Positions 51,107 to 59,677 of a DNA stretch of 64,000 bases are shown piece after piece. The notes beneath the pieces were generated by a model. It was not told the origin of the DNA. It did not search any database and saw only the letters and a program-made list of their open reading frames with translations. This stretch comes from JAAYCB01 sp012744395. GTDB taxonomy: Bacteria; Planctomycetota; Planctomycetia; Pirellulales; Thermoguttaceae. Each line of letters starts with the position of its first letter. Position 1 is the first letter of the stretch. The position numbers and the translations under genes were made by a program. The stretch spans positions 1-64,000 of the forward strand of contig JAQVNJ010000009.1 of NCBI GenBank assembly GCA_028703175.1, in the 5' to 3' direction.

Positions 51107-53647
51107 ATGACGCGAGCCACTGTCTGCATCCTTGCGCTGACCTGGACGATCGGGGTCGGCGCTGTCCTCCCCGCCCAGGGAACCCGCTCCGACTACGAGC
51201 GCGCCAACGGCTTTCGCAGAAGCACCGAGAACAAGGTATTTCGGGATCGCGTCCGCCCCAACTGGCTGGAGGGGGGCGCCGCCTTCTGGTATCGAATCCA
51301 GACGGCTGCCGACCGCCACGAGTTCGTTCTCGTCGACGCGGAAAAGGGCGAACGGAAGCCGGCCTTCGATCACGCCCGGCTGGCCGAGGCTCTCCGCGGC
51401 GAGGGGGTCGACGATGCCCGGGCCGACCGGCTGCCGATCGACTGGCTGAATATCGACCGCCGCCAGCAGCGGATCCGCTTCCGCTGCGATCACAAGCGGT
51501 GGCATTGCAGCCTCCGCGACTATCGCCTGGGGGAGGACGAACTGCCGCCGGCGCCGCGACCCGGCCTGCCGCCGTCGCCCAGAATCCGGTCCCGGCGGGA
51601 CTCGGGCGACGACACGGAGATCACCTTCGTCAACAAGACGGCGGGCAACGTGGAGGTCTTCTGGGTCACCGCCGACGGGGACCGCGTCAGCTATGGCAGC
51701 CTGCCGCCCGGCGCCCGCAGGAGCCAGCACTCCTACGCCGGCCACGCCTGGCTGGTCGTCGATCAGCGGGGCGAGGAACTGGTCGTGTTCCTCTGCGAAG
51801 AAGAGCCGCTGATCGCCGAGATTACCGGCCCGGTGAAAGGCCGGCCCCCGCGGCCCCCGCGGCCGCCGGCGGCCCGCCGGTCCGGTCCCCGCAATCCGCC
51901 GCCCAGCGCGGAATCGCCCGACGGAAGGTGGCAGGCCTTGACCCGCGACGGCAATCTCTACCTCCGCCGGGCCGATGGGGGTGGCGAGTTCCAGCTCGGC
52001 GGTGAACGCGAGAGCAACCAGTTCTACCAGCAGCGGTTCTACTGGTCGCCGGACAGCAGCCGGCTTCTGGCGATCCGCACGACGGAAGGCGACGTGCGGA
52101 GAGTCTTCTTCATCGAGTCGTCGCCGCGGGACCAGGTCCAGCCACGCCTCCAGTCGTATCTCTACCTCAAGCCCGGCGATCGCATCCCGGTCGACACGCC
52201 CGTCCTCTTCGACGTCGGCCGGCGGAAGCAGATTCCGATCAGCGACGACCTGCTGTCCAATCCTTGGAGCATCACGCGGATCGCCTGGGACGCCGACTCC
52301 TCCCGCTTCACCTTCCTCTACAACCAGCGCGGCCACCAGGTTCTGCGGGTCATCGCCGTCAGCGCCGACGGCCGGGTCCGGGCGATCGTCGACGAGCGCA
52401 GCCAGACGTTCATCGACTACGTCGGCAAGCAGTTCTATTACCCCCTCGCCGAGACAAACGAGATCCTCTGGATGTCGGAACGCGACGGCTGGAATCACCT
52501 CTACTTGTACGACAGCCAGACCGGCGCGGTGAAGAACCAGGTCACCCGCGGGCGATGGGCCGTCCGCGACGTCGACCTGGTCGATGAAGAACGGCGGCAG
52601 ATCTACTTCCGCGCCGGCGGCATCCGCCCCGGGCAGGACCCCTACTACGTCCACGATTGCCGCGTGAATTTCGACGGCAGCGGCCTGCTGATCCTCACCG
52701 AGGGCAACGGCAATCATCGGGCGGAGTTTTCACCCGACCGGCGGTTTTTTGTCGACGAGTGGTCGCGGGTCGACCGGCCGCCGGTGACCGAGTTGCGGAG
52801 CGTTGACGATGGCCGCCTCGTCTGCCGCCTCGAAGAGGCCGATTGCAGCGCGCTGCTGGCGACCGGCTGGCGGTTCCCCGAACCCTTCGCCGCCGCCGGC
52901 AGAGACGGCCAGACGCCGATCTACGGATTGATCTACCGGCCGACGACGTTCGATCCGGGCAGGCAATACCCGGTGATCGAGGAGATCTACGCCAGCCCCC
53001 ACGGCGCGTTCGTGCCGAAGAGCTTCCACGTCCACTCCGGCGCCCAGGCGCTGGCCGAACTCGGCTTCATCGTCGTGCGGATCGACGGCATGGGAACCTC
53101 GCACCGGTCGAAGAAATTCCACGACGTGTGCTGGAAGAACCTCGGCGACGCGGGCTTTCCCGACCGCATCCGGTGGATCAAGGCGGCGGCCGCCAGGTAC
53201 CCCTACATGGACCTTGCCCGGGTCGGAATCTACGGCGGCTCGGCCGGCGGCCAGAGTGCCGCCCGGGCGCTGCTGGCCCACGGCGACTTCTACAAGGTGG
53301 CCGTCGCGGACTGCGGCTGCCACGACAACCGCCTGGACAAAATCTGGTGGAACGAACTCTGGATGGGTTGGCCCCTCGGGCCCCACTACGCAGAGCAGTC
53401 CAACGTCACCTGCGCCGATCGCCTCCAGGGCCAACTCCTGCTGATCGTCGGCGAGATGGATCGCAACGTCGATCCCGCCTCGACGATGCAGGTGGTCGAT
53501 GCCCTGATCAAGGCCGACAAGGATTTTGAAATGCTCGTCATCCCCGGCAGCGGCCACGGCGCCGGGGAGACCCCCTACGGCAATCGCCGCCGGATGGATT
53601 TCCTTGTCCGCCATCTGCACGGCGTCCAGCCGCGAACCGCGCCGTAG
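51107..53647 (+). CDS. Secreted S9 (DPP-IV-like) peptidase with inserted VHL-beta domain
   Basis: 846 residues. A Sec signal occupies about 1-23. An N-terminal region typical of planctomycete S9 peptidases follows. At residues 168-235 there is a von Hippel-Lindau beta-like domain (TEITFVNKTAGNVEVFWVTA, SYGSLPPGARRSQHSYAGHA, WLVVD). A Pro/Arg linker leads to the DPP-IV beta-propeller (SPDGRWQALTRDGNLYLRRA onward) and an alpha/beta-hydrolase domain: Ser in GIYGGSAGGQSAARALL, Asp in GEMDRNVDPAS, His in PGSGHGAGE. It is probably a periplasmic exo- or oligopeptidase. Follows the GT4 gene by 83 bases. Confidence 0.9.
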   Translation: MTRATVCILALTWTIGVGAVLPAQGTRSDYERANGFRRSTENKVFRDRVRPNWLEGGAAFWYRIQTAADRHEFVLVDAEKGERKPAFDHARLAEALRGEGVDDARADRLPIDWLNIDRRQQRIRFRCDHKRWHCSLRDYRLGEDELPPAPRPGLPPSPRIRSRRDSGDDTEITFVNKTAGNVEVFWVTADGDRVSYGSLPPGARRSQHSYAGHAWLVVDQRGEELVVFLCEEEPLIAEITGPVKGRPPRPPRPPAARRSGPRNPPPSAESPDGRWQALTRDGNLYLRRADGGGEFQLGGERESNQFYQQRFYWSPDSSRLLAIRTTEGDVRRVFFIESSPRDQVQPRLQSYLYLKPGDRIPVDTPVLFDVGRRKQIPISDDLLSNPWSITRIAWDADSSRFTFLYNQRGHQVLRVIAVSADGRVRAIVDERSQTFIDYVGKQFYYPLAETNEILWMSERDGWNHLYLYDSQTGAVKNQVTRGRWAVRDVDLVDEERRQIYFRAGGIRPGQDPYYVHDCRVNFDGSGLLILTEGNGNHRAEFSPDRRFFVDEWSRVDRPPVTELRSVDDGRLVCRLEEADCSALLATGWRFPEPFAAAGRDGQTPIYGLIYRPTTFDPGRQYPVIEEIYASPHGAFVPKSFHVHSGAQALAELGFIVVRIDGMGTSHRSKKFHDVCWKNLGDAGFPDRIRWIKAAAARYPYMDLARVGIYGGSAGGQSAARALLAHGDFYKVAVADCGCHDNRLDKIWWNELWMGWPLGPHYAEQSNVTCADRLQGQLLLIVGEMDRNVDPASTMQVVDALIKADKDFEMLVIPGSGHGAGETPYGNRRRMDFLVRHLHGVQPRTAP

Positions 53648-53716
53648 TCCGCTGCGGATCGGCGCGGCCGCGCGGCAAGCCGTCCTTGCTGGTTGCCCGT
53701 CTCCAGCACTATTCCT

Positions 53717-53742
53717 GGTTCCCAAGCTCCCGCTTGGGAACC
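53717..53742. repeat. Interspersed palindrome, GGTTCCCAAGC family
   Basis: Arms GGTTCCCAAGC and GCTTGGGAACC around TCCC. It lies between the convergent S9 peptidase and GH127 genes, a position where a bidirectional transcription stop would be useful. Confidence 0.8.
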
Positions 53743-53762
53743 GCAGCGGCGATCGGCACCGC

Positions 53763-56195
53763 TCAGCGTTCTGACACCCGCCACTCGAGGATGCCAGCGG
53801 AGAACGCCGGCTTCAGCCGGACCTCGATCCGCAGCGCGTCCGTCTCGACCGGTCGGAACTGGAGCGTGTTGAACTGGTCGAGTTCCGTGCCAAAGGGGCC
53901 GCGGGCCTCCACCGGCTTCCACTGGCCGGCGGCGCGGTAGAGCAGTCTCCACGACTCGGGCGCGCGGCACTGGCCCTGCCCGGTGTCGTCGAACCAGTAG
54001 ACTTCCACTTTGGAGACGGTGGCCGGCTGGGCGAATTCGTATTGCACCCACTCGGCCGTCCCCCGGTGGTCCCACCAGGTGAACCGCGGAATCCCCTGGT
54101 CGTTGGAAGCGGCCGGCTCCAACTGGTCGCTGAGCGCCTCGATGTGGTCGGCCCGCCAGGTGTGCGACGACGACGCCCGGCTCCGCGAGGCAACCGTTGG
54201 CAATGGGGGCACGACCGCCAGGTCCTGCGATCGGGGCATCCAGACGACCATTTCGTTCTCGCCGCGGTGGCACCAGGCGTAGTAGGGGATCATCGTCAGC
54301 CGGCGGCGCTGGCTCTCGACCGCGCCCTGTTCCGACCGGCCGACTGCTTGGGCCTCGCCGGTCAACACGGTGACGCCGCCGAGCAAGTCGGCCCGATGCT
54401 GCGGCTCGAACTGGGCGTCGGCGGGAATCCAGACATTGCGGACCGCGCCCTGGTGGTCGGCTCCCTCGATGCAATAGACCAGAGGGCCGCGTTCGAAGGC
54501 CACGCGGCCGCGGTCGTCCTCAACCGCCTCGTTGGCCAGGACGCGGCGAACCGGCATCGGCAGGTCGATTTCCACGACCTCGCCGGGCGTCCAGCGCCGC
54601 TGGAGAACCGCGTAGCCGTCGGCCAGCTCGGCGGCGGCCCGTTGCGAGCCGACGCGGATCGACCAGTCGCCGGGCGCGGCGTCTTCGTAGCGGTAGAGGT
54701 CGCTCGGCAGAACCTGCCCGCGGACCCAGCCGGGAACCCGGATGCGGAGGGCGAAGGCCGCCGGCTTTTCCGGCGAGACGCTGATGCGGATCTTCCCGCT
54801 CCACGGGTAATCGGTCTCCTGGACGAGCGTGACCGGCTCGCCCGCCACGTCGATCGTGGCCTTTCCCGAGAGGAACAGGTTCACATAGAGGTCTTTGCCG
54901 CGGACGGCATAGACGTATCCGGGGATCGACGGCAGGAAGCGGACGACGTTGCTCGGGCAGCAGGAGCAGTCGAACCAGGGGCTGCGTTCCAGCGCGCCGT
55001 GGTTGAAGCGGAACTTCATGTCGCACTCGAGCGGGTTGGGATAGAAGAACCGGTCGCCGCTGAGCGACACGCCGGCGAGGAATCCGTTGTAGATGATCCG
55101 CTCGAGCACGTCGGCGTACCTGGCGTCGCCGTGGAGCAGGAACATGCGGTGGTTCCACAGGGCCAGGGCGATCGCCGCGCAGGTCTCGTTGTAGGCCTTG
55201 AGGTTGGTCAGGGTATAGGCGCCGGCGTAGCCCTCGCCGGCGCCGTGCTGGCCGACGCTGCCGATCAGGTAGAGCTTCCGTTCGACCACGTCCTGCCAGA
55301 TTCGGCCGATCGCGTCGATGTAGGCCTGCTCGCCGGTCAGTGCCGCGACGTCGGCCACGCCGGCGTAGAAATAGCCGCCGCGGACCGCGTGGCCGACGGC
55401 CTCCGACTGCTCGACGACCGGTGCATGGTCCTGGGCATACTCGCCGTAGAGGCTTTCGCGCTGTTCCTTGTTGCCCCGCATGTCGACGAAGAACTTCGCC
55501 AGGTCGAGGTATTTCCCGTCGCCGGTGGCGCGGTACAGCCGCACCAGCCCGATCTCGATCTCCTCGTGCCCCGGCACGTGCGTGAGCTGTCCCGGATGGG
55601 GGCCGAACGTCTTGGCGATCAGGTCGGCATTCTTGATGGCGATCTTCAAAAGGTTCCGCTTGCCGGTCGCCTGGTAGTGGGCGACCGCCGCCTCGTACAT
55701 GTGGCCCACGTTATAGAGTTCGTGGCTGCCGCCGAGGCCGGTCCAGCGCGGGGTCCGCCCGTGCGGCCCCTTCGATCCGGAGGTCTTGGCGGTGTAGAGG
55801 TAGCCGTCGTCTTCCTGCGCGGCGGCGAATTTGGCGATCAACTCGTCGAGGTAGCGGTCCAACTCGGCGTCGGGCTGGAGAGCCAGCGCGTACGCGGCCC
55901 CTTCGACGATCTTGAACACGTCGGAGTCGTTGAAATAAATGCCTTGAAAACCAGCGGGGTTTCTTTCGGCCGCGGCGAGGAAGTTGCTGATCCTGCCCGT
56001 CTCCTCGCACCGCTGGAAACAATAGGGGACCGTCACCTTGCGGTTCGTCTCCATCCGCGGCAGCCAGAATCCCGGGCCGGCCTCGACGGCGGTCAACGGC
56101 ACCGGCTGGATCGGGTAGTCGGACTGGGCGCGGACCGGCGCCGCGGCCGCCAGCAGCGCGAGGCTGGAGGCGAGAATCAAAGAAGTGGGTTTCAT
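53763..56195 (-). CDS. Secreted GH127 beta-L-arabinofuranosidase-like protein with C-terminal F5/8C-like domain
   Basis: 810 residues. Signal peptide MKPTSLILASSLALLAAAAP ends near residue 23. The (alpha/alpha)6 barrel spans about 30-450 (AGPGFWLPRMETNRKVTVPY, GYLYTAKTSGSKGPHGRT, SHELYNVGHMYEAAVAHYQA). The catalytic/zinc cluster has Glu in AYNETCAAIALALWNHRMF and the Cys group WFDCSCCPSNVVRFLPSIPG; GH127 uses a Cys nucleophile. Beta-sandwich domains follow, and the last 130 residues (EWVQYEFAQPATVSKVEVYW) look like a discoidin/F5-8C carbohydrate-binding module. It probably removes L-arabinofuranose from plant or algal glycans. Confidence 0.9.
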   Translation of the reverse strand: MKPTSLILASSLALLAAAAPVRAQSDYPIQPVPLTAVEAGPGFWLPRMETNRKVTVPYCFQRCEETGRISNFLAAAERNPAGFQGIYFNDSDVFKIVEGAAYALALQPDAELDRYLDELIAKFAAAQEDDGYLYTAKTSGSKGPHGRTPRWTGLGGSHELYNVGHMYEAAVAHYQATGKRNLLKIAIKNADLIAKTFGPHPGQLTHVPGHEEIEIGLVRLYRATGDGKYLDLAKFFVDMRGNKEQRESLYGEYAQDHAPVVEQSEAVGHAVRGGYFYAGVADVAALTGEQAYIDAIGRIWQDVVERKLYLIGSVGQHGAGEGYAGAYTLTNLKAYNETCAAIALALWNHRMFLLHGDARYADVLERIIYNGFLAGVSLSGDRFFYPNPLECDMKFRFNHGALERSPWFDCSCCPSNVVRFLPSIPGYVYAVRGKDLYVNLFLSGKATIDVAGEPVTLVQETDYPWSGKIRISVSPEKPAAFALRIRVPGWVRGQVLPSDLYRYEDAAPGDWSIRVGSQRAAAELADGYAVLQRRWTPGEVVEIDLPMPVRRVLANEAVEDDRGRVAFERGPLVYCIEGADHQGAVRNVWIPADAQFEPQHRADLLGGVTVLTGEAQAVGRSEQGAVESQRRRLTMIPYYAWCHRGENEMVVWMPRSQDLAVVPPLPTVASRSRASSSHTWRADHIEALSDQLEPAASNDQGIPRFTWWDHRGTAEWVQYEFAQPATVSKVEVYWFDDTGQGQCRAPESWRLLYRAAGQWKPVEARGPFGTELDQFNTLQFRPVETDALRIEVRLKPAFSAGILEWRVSER

Positions 56196-56399
56196 CGGGG
56201 CGATTCCTGGGATTTGTATGGGGGGCGGAAGTCATGGGTCTACGGCTCAGGTTACCGGCGGGGCGAGGAGCCGTCGAGTGTCGAGCAGAGAATGGGCAAG
56301 GTTCGCTTCTCCAAGGCAGCCAGCCCGGCGCTGGCCGGATTTTCCCGCAACCTGTGGCCTTCGCCCTGCGCCCTGTGGCTGGCAACCGGGAGCCCCGCA

Positions 56400-56610
56400 C
56401 CGCGCGTCCAGCCGGTGAATGCCCTCTTCGCGCGCGATCGCCACCGCCTCCTCGCACTCCTTATGGAGCCGGATTTGTCGAACGGCGATCCGCGTGGCAG
56501 CGCCGCGGGCAGCCCGTGCAGTCCGCCAACCGGGCGACCGCCGCCTCAGCGCGGCGGGCCAGCTCGCCGGAGCGATGGAGATCGAGATAGGCCGGGTAGG
56601 TCTCTGGCAT
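56400..56610 (-). pseudogene. Internally deleted radical-SAM (PflX-like) pseudogene
   Basis: From the ATG at 56610 the minus strand encodes PETYPAYLDLHRSGELARRA, then EAAVARLADCTGCPRRC, the N-terminus of the putative pyruvate-formate-lyase-activating-enzyme-like radical SAM family. It stops at a TAA at 56461-56463. Directly after, in another frame (56459-56400), is CEEAVAIAREEGIHRLDAR, resembling that family's C-terminal end. The middle of about 250 residues, with the CxxxCxxC cluster, is gone. It starts 30 bases after the ceramidase-like gene on the same strand. Family identity is from memory. Confidence 0.6.
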
Positions 56611-56640
56611 CGGTTGGCCGCGGCGGCCCGCCGCATCGGC

Positions 56641-58149
56641 TCACAGCTTCTCCAGGATCGCATCGACTGCCCGGTCGTAGATCGCCTGCCACTGCGGCGC
56701 CAGCAGGCAGTCGCAATCCTCCTGGGCAAAGCCCGTGTTGTTCCGCTGCTCGGCCGTCGGCGCGTAGTAGAGGTAACCGTTGGTGCAGGCGGCCACGAAG
56801 GTGAACGGCCCGGGCGCCCGGGCCTTGATCCCCAGGCCGATCTCCACGGTCAGTTCGCCGGGGAACGTGACGAGTACGAAGTCGCCGATTCTGATCCCCA
56901 TCACCTCGGCATCGACCACCGGTTTTCCGGCGGCGGCGTTTGCCGCCTGGTGCTTTTTGAGCAGGTCCCTGTTCACCTGGAGCCGCGTGAGTTCTTCCAT
57001 CGTGTGGATGTTCTGGAGGTAGCGCTCGCTGTTCGTCCGGTTTTCCTCGTCGAGCTTGCCGAGACCCTCGCGGCCGAGCGATTTCTCGTGGAGATAGCGG
57101 TGGCTGGGCGAAGAGGGGAAGTCGCCGGAAGTCTGGTATTGCACCAGCAGGGGCAGGAACGTCTTGAAGTTCAGGCTGGTTCCTTTCAGCGACCGGAGGA
57201 GCCGCGTCTGCTCGGCCTCGAGCGCTGCAATCCGCTGCTCCAGGTCGGTCGCTCTCGGCAGCGCGATCGTCTGATGGATGACTTTCAGTTCGCCGCGATC
57301 CCTTGTCGCGATCGTTCGCCATGCCCGCAGGGCACTCAGGCCGAGCATGTTGCCGAGCGGTTCGGCATCGCGCGGATTGTGGATGTCCTTGTACATCGCC
57401 GGGTTGATGTCTCCGCAGCATCCCTGCAAGAATACCGCCAGCGCGCCGCCGCCCAGGTTCTCCTCGATCGTTCTGGAGGCGAAGCCGATGATGTCCGCCG
57501 TGTTGCCCCGGCTCGGAACACCTTGGATCGGATGGCAGGCGAAGTTGTAGACGACCGCCAGCGGCTGTCCATCCTCCCTGTCCAGACGGAGCAGGCCGAT
57601 CTCCGGATCGATCGGCCCGATGCCAACGACATCCTCGTCGCGAGGAAGCGCGTAGGCGTGGCGGACGTCGGTCTCCCTGCCGTCCTTCAACTTGAGCCTG
57701 CGGTTCTCCATGATCCTGTCTTCGCGGCCGCGGCCGGCGCCGACCCGGACGGGCGCCAAGTTGCTCCAGGCCGCCTTGACGGCCTCGACGGCCCGCTGTT
57801 CGACGTCCTCGCAGACGATCCCATGACAGTGGCTGGCATTGACCAGGACATGCGACGGCCGGATCTGAAGTTCCGTTTCGAGCCGTGCGCGGACGTTCGG
57901 GAGGAAGCTGTTGCGGACCCGGCCGAGCTCGCCGATGGCGACGGCGTCCAAGGTGATGATCACCGCGGTGGCCTCGCCGCTGCGGAGCACCAGTGCCTTG
58001 GCGTACAAGGGGTCGTTGACGGGCGCCGCGTGGCGATCCGTGATGTCGACCTTGGCGGCTCCGGCTTGGAGTTGAGCCGCCTCGGCGGCGGGCGGCGCCA
58101 GCAGCAGCGCGGCGGCAACGGCCAGCGGGGCAAGTCGGCTACGGTTCAT
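56641..58149 (-). CDS. Secreted neutral/alkaline ceramidase-like protein
   Basis: 502 residues. Signal peptide RLAPLAVAAALLLAPPAAEA. LQAGAAKVDITDRHAAPVND is the start signature of the neutral ceramidase family. ITLDAVAIGELGRVRNSF, LVNASHCHGIVCEDVEQRA, with zinc-site His residues, and VYNFACHPIQGVPSRGNTAD, followed by FLQGCCGDINPAMYKD, contain the remaining conserved blocks. The C-terminal part FVLVTFPGELTVEIGLGIKA, then CTNGYLYYAPTAEQ, is intact. Planctomycetes have many such proteins; ceramide need not be the substrate. Downstream lie the radical-SAM pseudogene and GH127 on the same strand. Confidence 0.85.
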   Translation of the reverse strand: MNRSRLAPLAVAAALLLAPPAAEAAQLQAGAAKVDITDRHAAPVNDPLYAKALVLRSGEATAVIITLDAVAIGELGRVRNSFLPNVRARLETELQIRPSHVLVNASHCHGIVCEDVEQRAVEAVKAAWSNLAPVRVGAGRGREDRIMENRRLKLKDGRETDVRHAYALPRDEDVVGIGPIDPEIGLLRLDREDGQPLAVVYNFACHPIQGVPSRGNTADIIGFASRTIEENLGGGALAVFLQGCCGDINPAMYKDIHNPRDAEPLGNMLGLSALRAWRTIATRDRGELKVIHQTIALPRATDLEQRIAALEAEQTRLLRSLKGTSLNFKTFLPLLVQYQTSGDFPSSPSHRYLHEKSLGREGLGKLDEENRTNSERYLQNIHTMEELTRLQVNRDLLKKHQAANAAAGKPVVDAEVMGIRIGDFVLVTFPGELTVEIGLGIKARAPGPFTFVAACTNGYLYYAPTAEQRNNTGFAQEDCDCLLAPQWQAIYDRAVDAILEKL

Positions 58150-58338
58150 GGCGAGATTCTCCGTGACGCATGGTAAGCGGCCGCGCCGCGCGGTTGCCGG
58201 CGGCCGGCAACCCCATTCTAGCGGCGTGCCAAGCCCCGGCATACCGGCGGTTCGCCACGTCCGCCATGCGGAATTCGCCATGCGACATTTTCGAACCTCC
58301 CTCCTTTCGCTCGGATGCCGGCTCTGGTAGCCTTGCTG

Positions 58339-58573
58339 AGTGGTCCATTTCAGCAATGATGTCAAGGTTCCTTGCGCCCGTCGGGAGCGGTTCCTTTGAT
58401 GTCGCGCAATCGCTGCAGCATTTCGATCGAGAGCGATACGAACTCGGTGGAAATTGAAGATCGTGCAAGCTCATTGGTAGGATGGGCATTCCTGCCTGTC
58501 GTTCTCTGTCGGGCGGGAGCGCCCAACCTACATCATTGAAGGAACCCTGACATCATTTCTGAAATGGACCACT
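58339..58573. mobile_element. 235-bp MITE-like element with 35-bp terminal inverted repeats
   Basis: Left end 58339-58373 begins AGTGGTCCATTTCAG; right end 58539-58573 is its reverse complement, 33 of 35 positions matching. A second, internal inverted repeat is 20 bp long (58477-58496, GTAGGATGGGCATTCCTGCC, against 58512-58531, about 16 of 20 matching). No open frame inside can encode a transposase. No target-site duplication is evident. It occupies the gap between the divergent ceramidase-like and GMP-synthase-like genes and is more AT-rich than its neighbours. Confidence 0.7.
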
Positions 58574-58654
58574 AAGTCTGGATGGTTGTGCGCATCGTGC
58601 GCGGCCGCGAGCCGGGACGCGGCAACCTGGCCGGGTGACGGTAAGCTCTTTTTG

Positions 58655-58671
58655 CAGGGCAAGTTGCCCTG
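58655..58671. promoter_or_regulatory. Perfect 17-bp palindrome upstream of the GuaA-like gene
   Basis: CAGGGCAA and TTGCCCTG around a single G, preceded by a run of five T, 53 bases before the GTG at 58724. It could be an operator or an RNA hairpin in the leader. Confidence 0.3.
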
Positions 58672-58723
58672 GTCAAGCCGGTCCGTCGCGAGGATCGAAG
58701 TCGAACCGAAAGGAAGGGATGGC

Positions 58724-59656
58724 GTGGACTACGAGGCGTTTGTTGAGGAAAAGATCGCGGAGATCCGCCGGGCGGTGGGCCGCGGGCGCGCGATCAACGC
58801 CCTGAGCGGAGGGGTCGACAGCGCGGTGGTCACGGTGCTCGGCCACCGGGCCCTCGGCGAGCGGCTCCGCACGGTGTTCATCGACAGTGCCCTGATGCGG
58901 GAAGGCGAGCCGGAGAGCGTCCGCGACGTCTTCGCCGGCATGGGGATTCCCGTCGAGGTGATCGACGCCCGGGCGGACTTTCTCGGGGCCCTGGCGGGCT
59001 TGACCGACCCGGAGGAGAAACGCCACGCCGTGACGAGCACCTTTTACCGGAAGGTGTTCGGCGACCTGGTCCGCCAGAGTGGGGCGACCTACCTGCTCCA
59101 CGGGACGATCCTGACCGACATCGAGGAGACCGTGGCGGGGATCAAGCGGCAGCACAACATCCTCGCCCAGTTGGGAATCGATCCGATGGCCGAGTATGGC
59201 TACCACGTGCTCGAACCGCTGGCCGAGTTGCGGAAGGACGGCGTTCGCCAGGCGGCCCGGGTGCTCGGGTTGCCGCCGGAACTGGCCGAGCGGATTCCGT
59301 TTCCCGGCCCGGCCCTGGCCACGCGGATCGTCGGCGAAGTGACCGAAGCCCGTTTGCAGCTGGTCCGCGCCGCGACGGCGATCGTCGAGGAGGAGCTCGC
59401 CCCGACCAAGGCGTTCCAGTACTTCGCCGTGCTGCTGGAGGACAAGGCGACGGGGATCCGCGGCGGCCGCCGCGAGTTCGGCCAGATCATCGTGGTCCGC
59501 TGCATCGACAGTGTCGACGCCCGGGAAGCCTCCGCCGTCGAAGTCCCCTGGGAGACGCTCCAGCGGATCTGCGCGCGGGTCACCTCGCTTGACGGCGTCA
59601 ACCGGTGCCTCTACGATCTGACGCCCAAGCCGCCGGCGACCGTCGAGTATGTTTGA
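58724..59656 (+). CDS. Stand-alone GMP synthase ATP-pyrophosphatase domain (GuaA C-terminal type)
   Basis: 310 residues from the GTG at 58724 (AGGAAGG upstream). Normal GuaA is about 520 residues with an N-terminal glutaminase; that half is absent. The PP-loop is INALSGGVDSAVVTVLGH near residues 24-41, followed by LRTVFIDSALMREGE. The nucleotide and dimerisation parts are present: IPFPGPALATRIVGEVTEAR and the C-terminal RCLYDLTPKPPATVEYV. It would amidate XMP with ammonia or a separate glutaminase, as in archaeal two-subunit enzymes. carB starts 21 bases downstream, so the two are likely cotranscribed. Confidence 0.85.
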   Translation: MDYEAFVEEKIAEIRRAVGRGRAINALSGGVDSAVVTVLGHRALGERLRTVFIDSALMREGEPESVRDVFAGMGIPVEVIDARADFLGALAGLTDPEEKRHAVTSTFYRKVFGDLVRQSGATYLLHGTILTDIEETVAGIKRQHNILAQLGIDPMAEYGYHVLEPLAELRKDGVRQAARVLGLPPELAERIPFPGPALATRIVGEVTEARLQLVRAATAIVEEELAPTKAFQYFAVLLEDKATGIRGGRREFGQIIVVRCIDSVDAREASAVEVPWETLQRICARVTSLDGVNRCLYDLTPKPPATVEYV

Positions 59657-59677
59657 CGCATCCAGGAGTGAGCCACC

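Noticed and set aside
56247..56460. A small gene downstream of the ceramidase-like gene
   Set aside because: Only the two radical-SAM end fragments are recognisable; the rest of the frame has no protein character.
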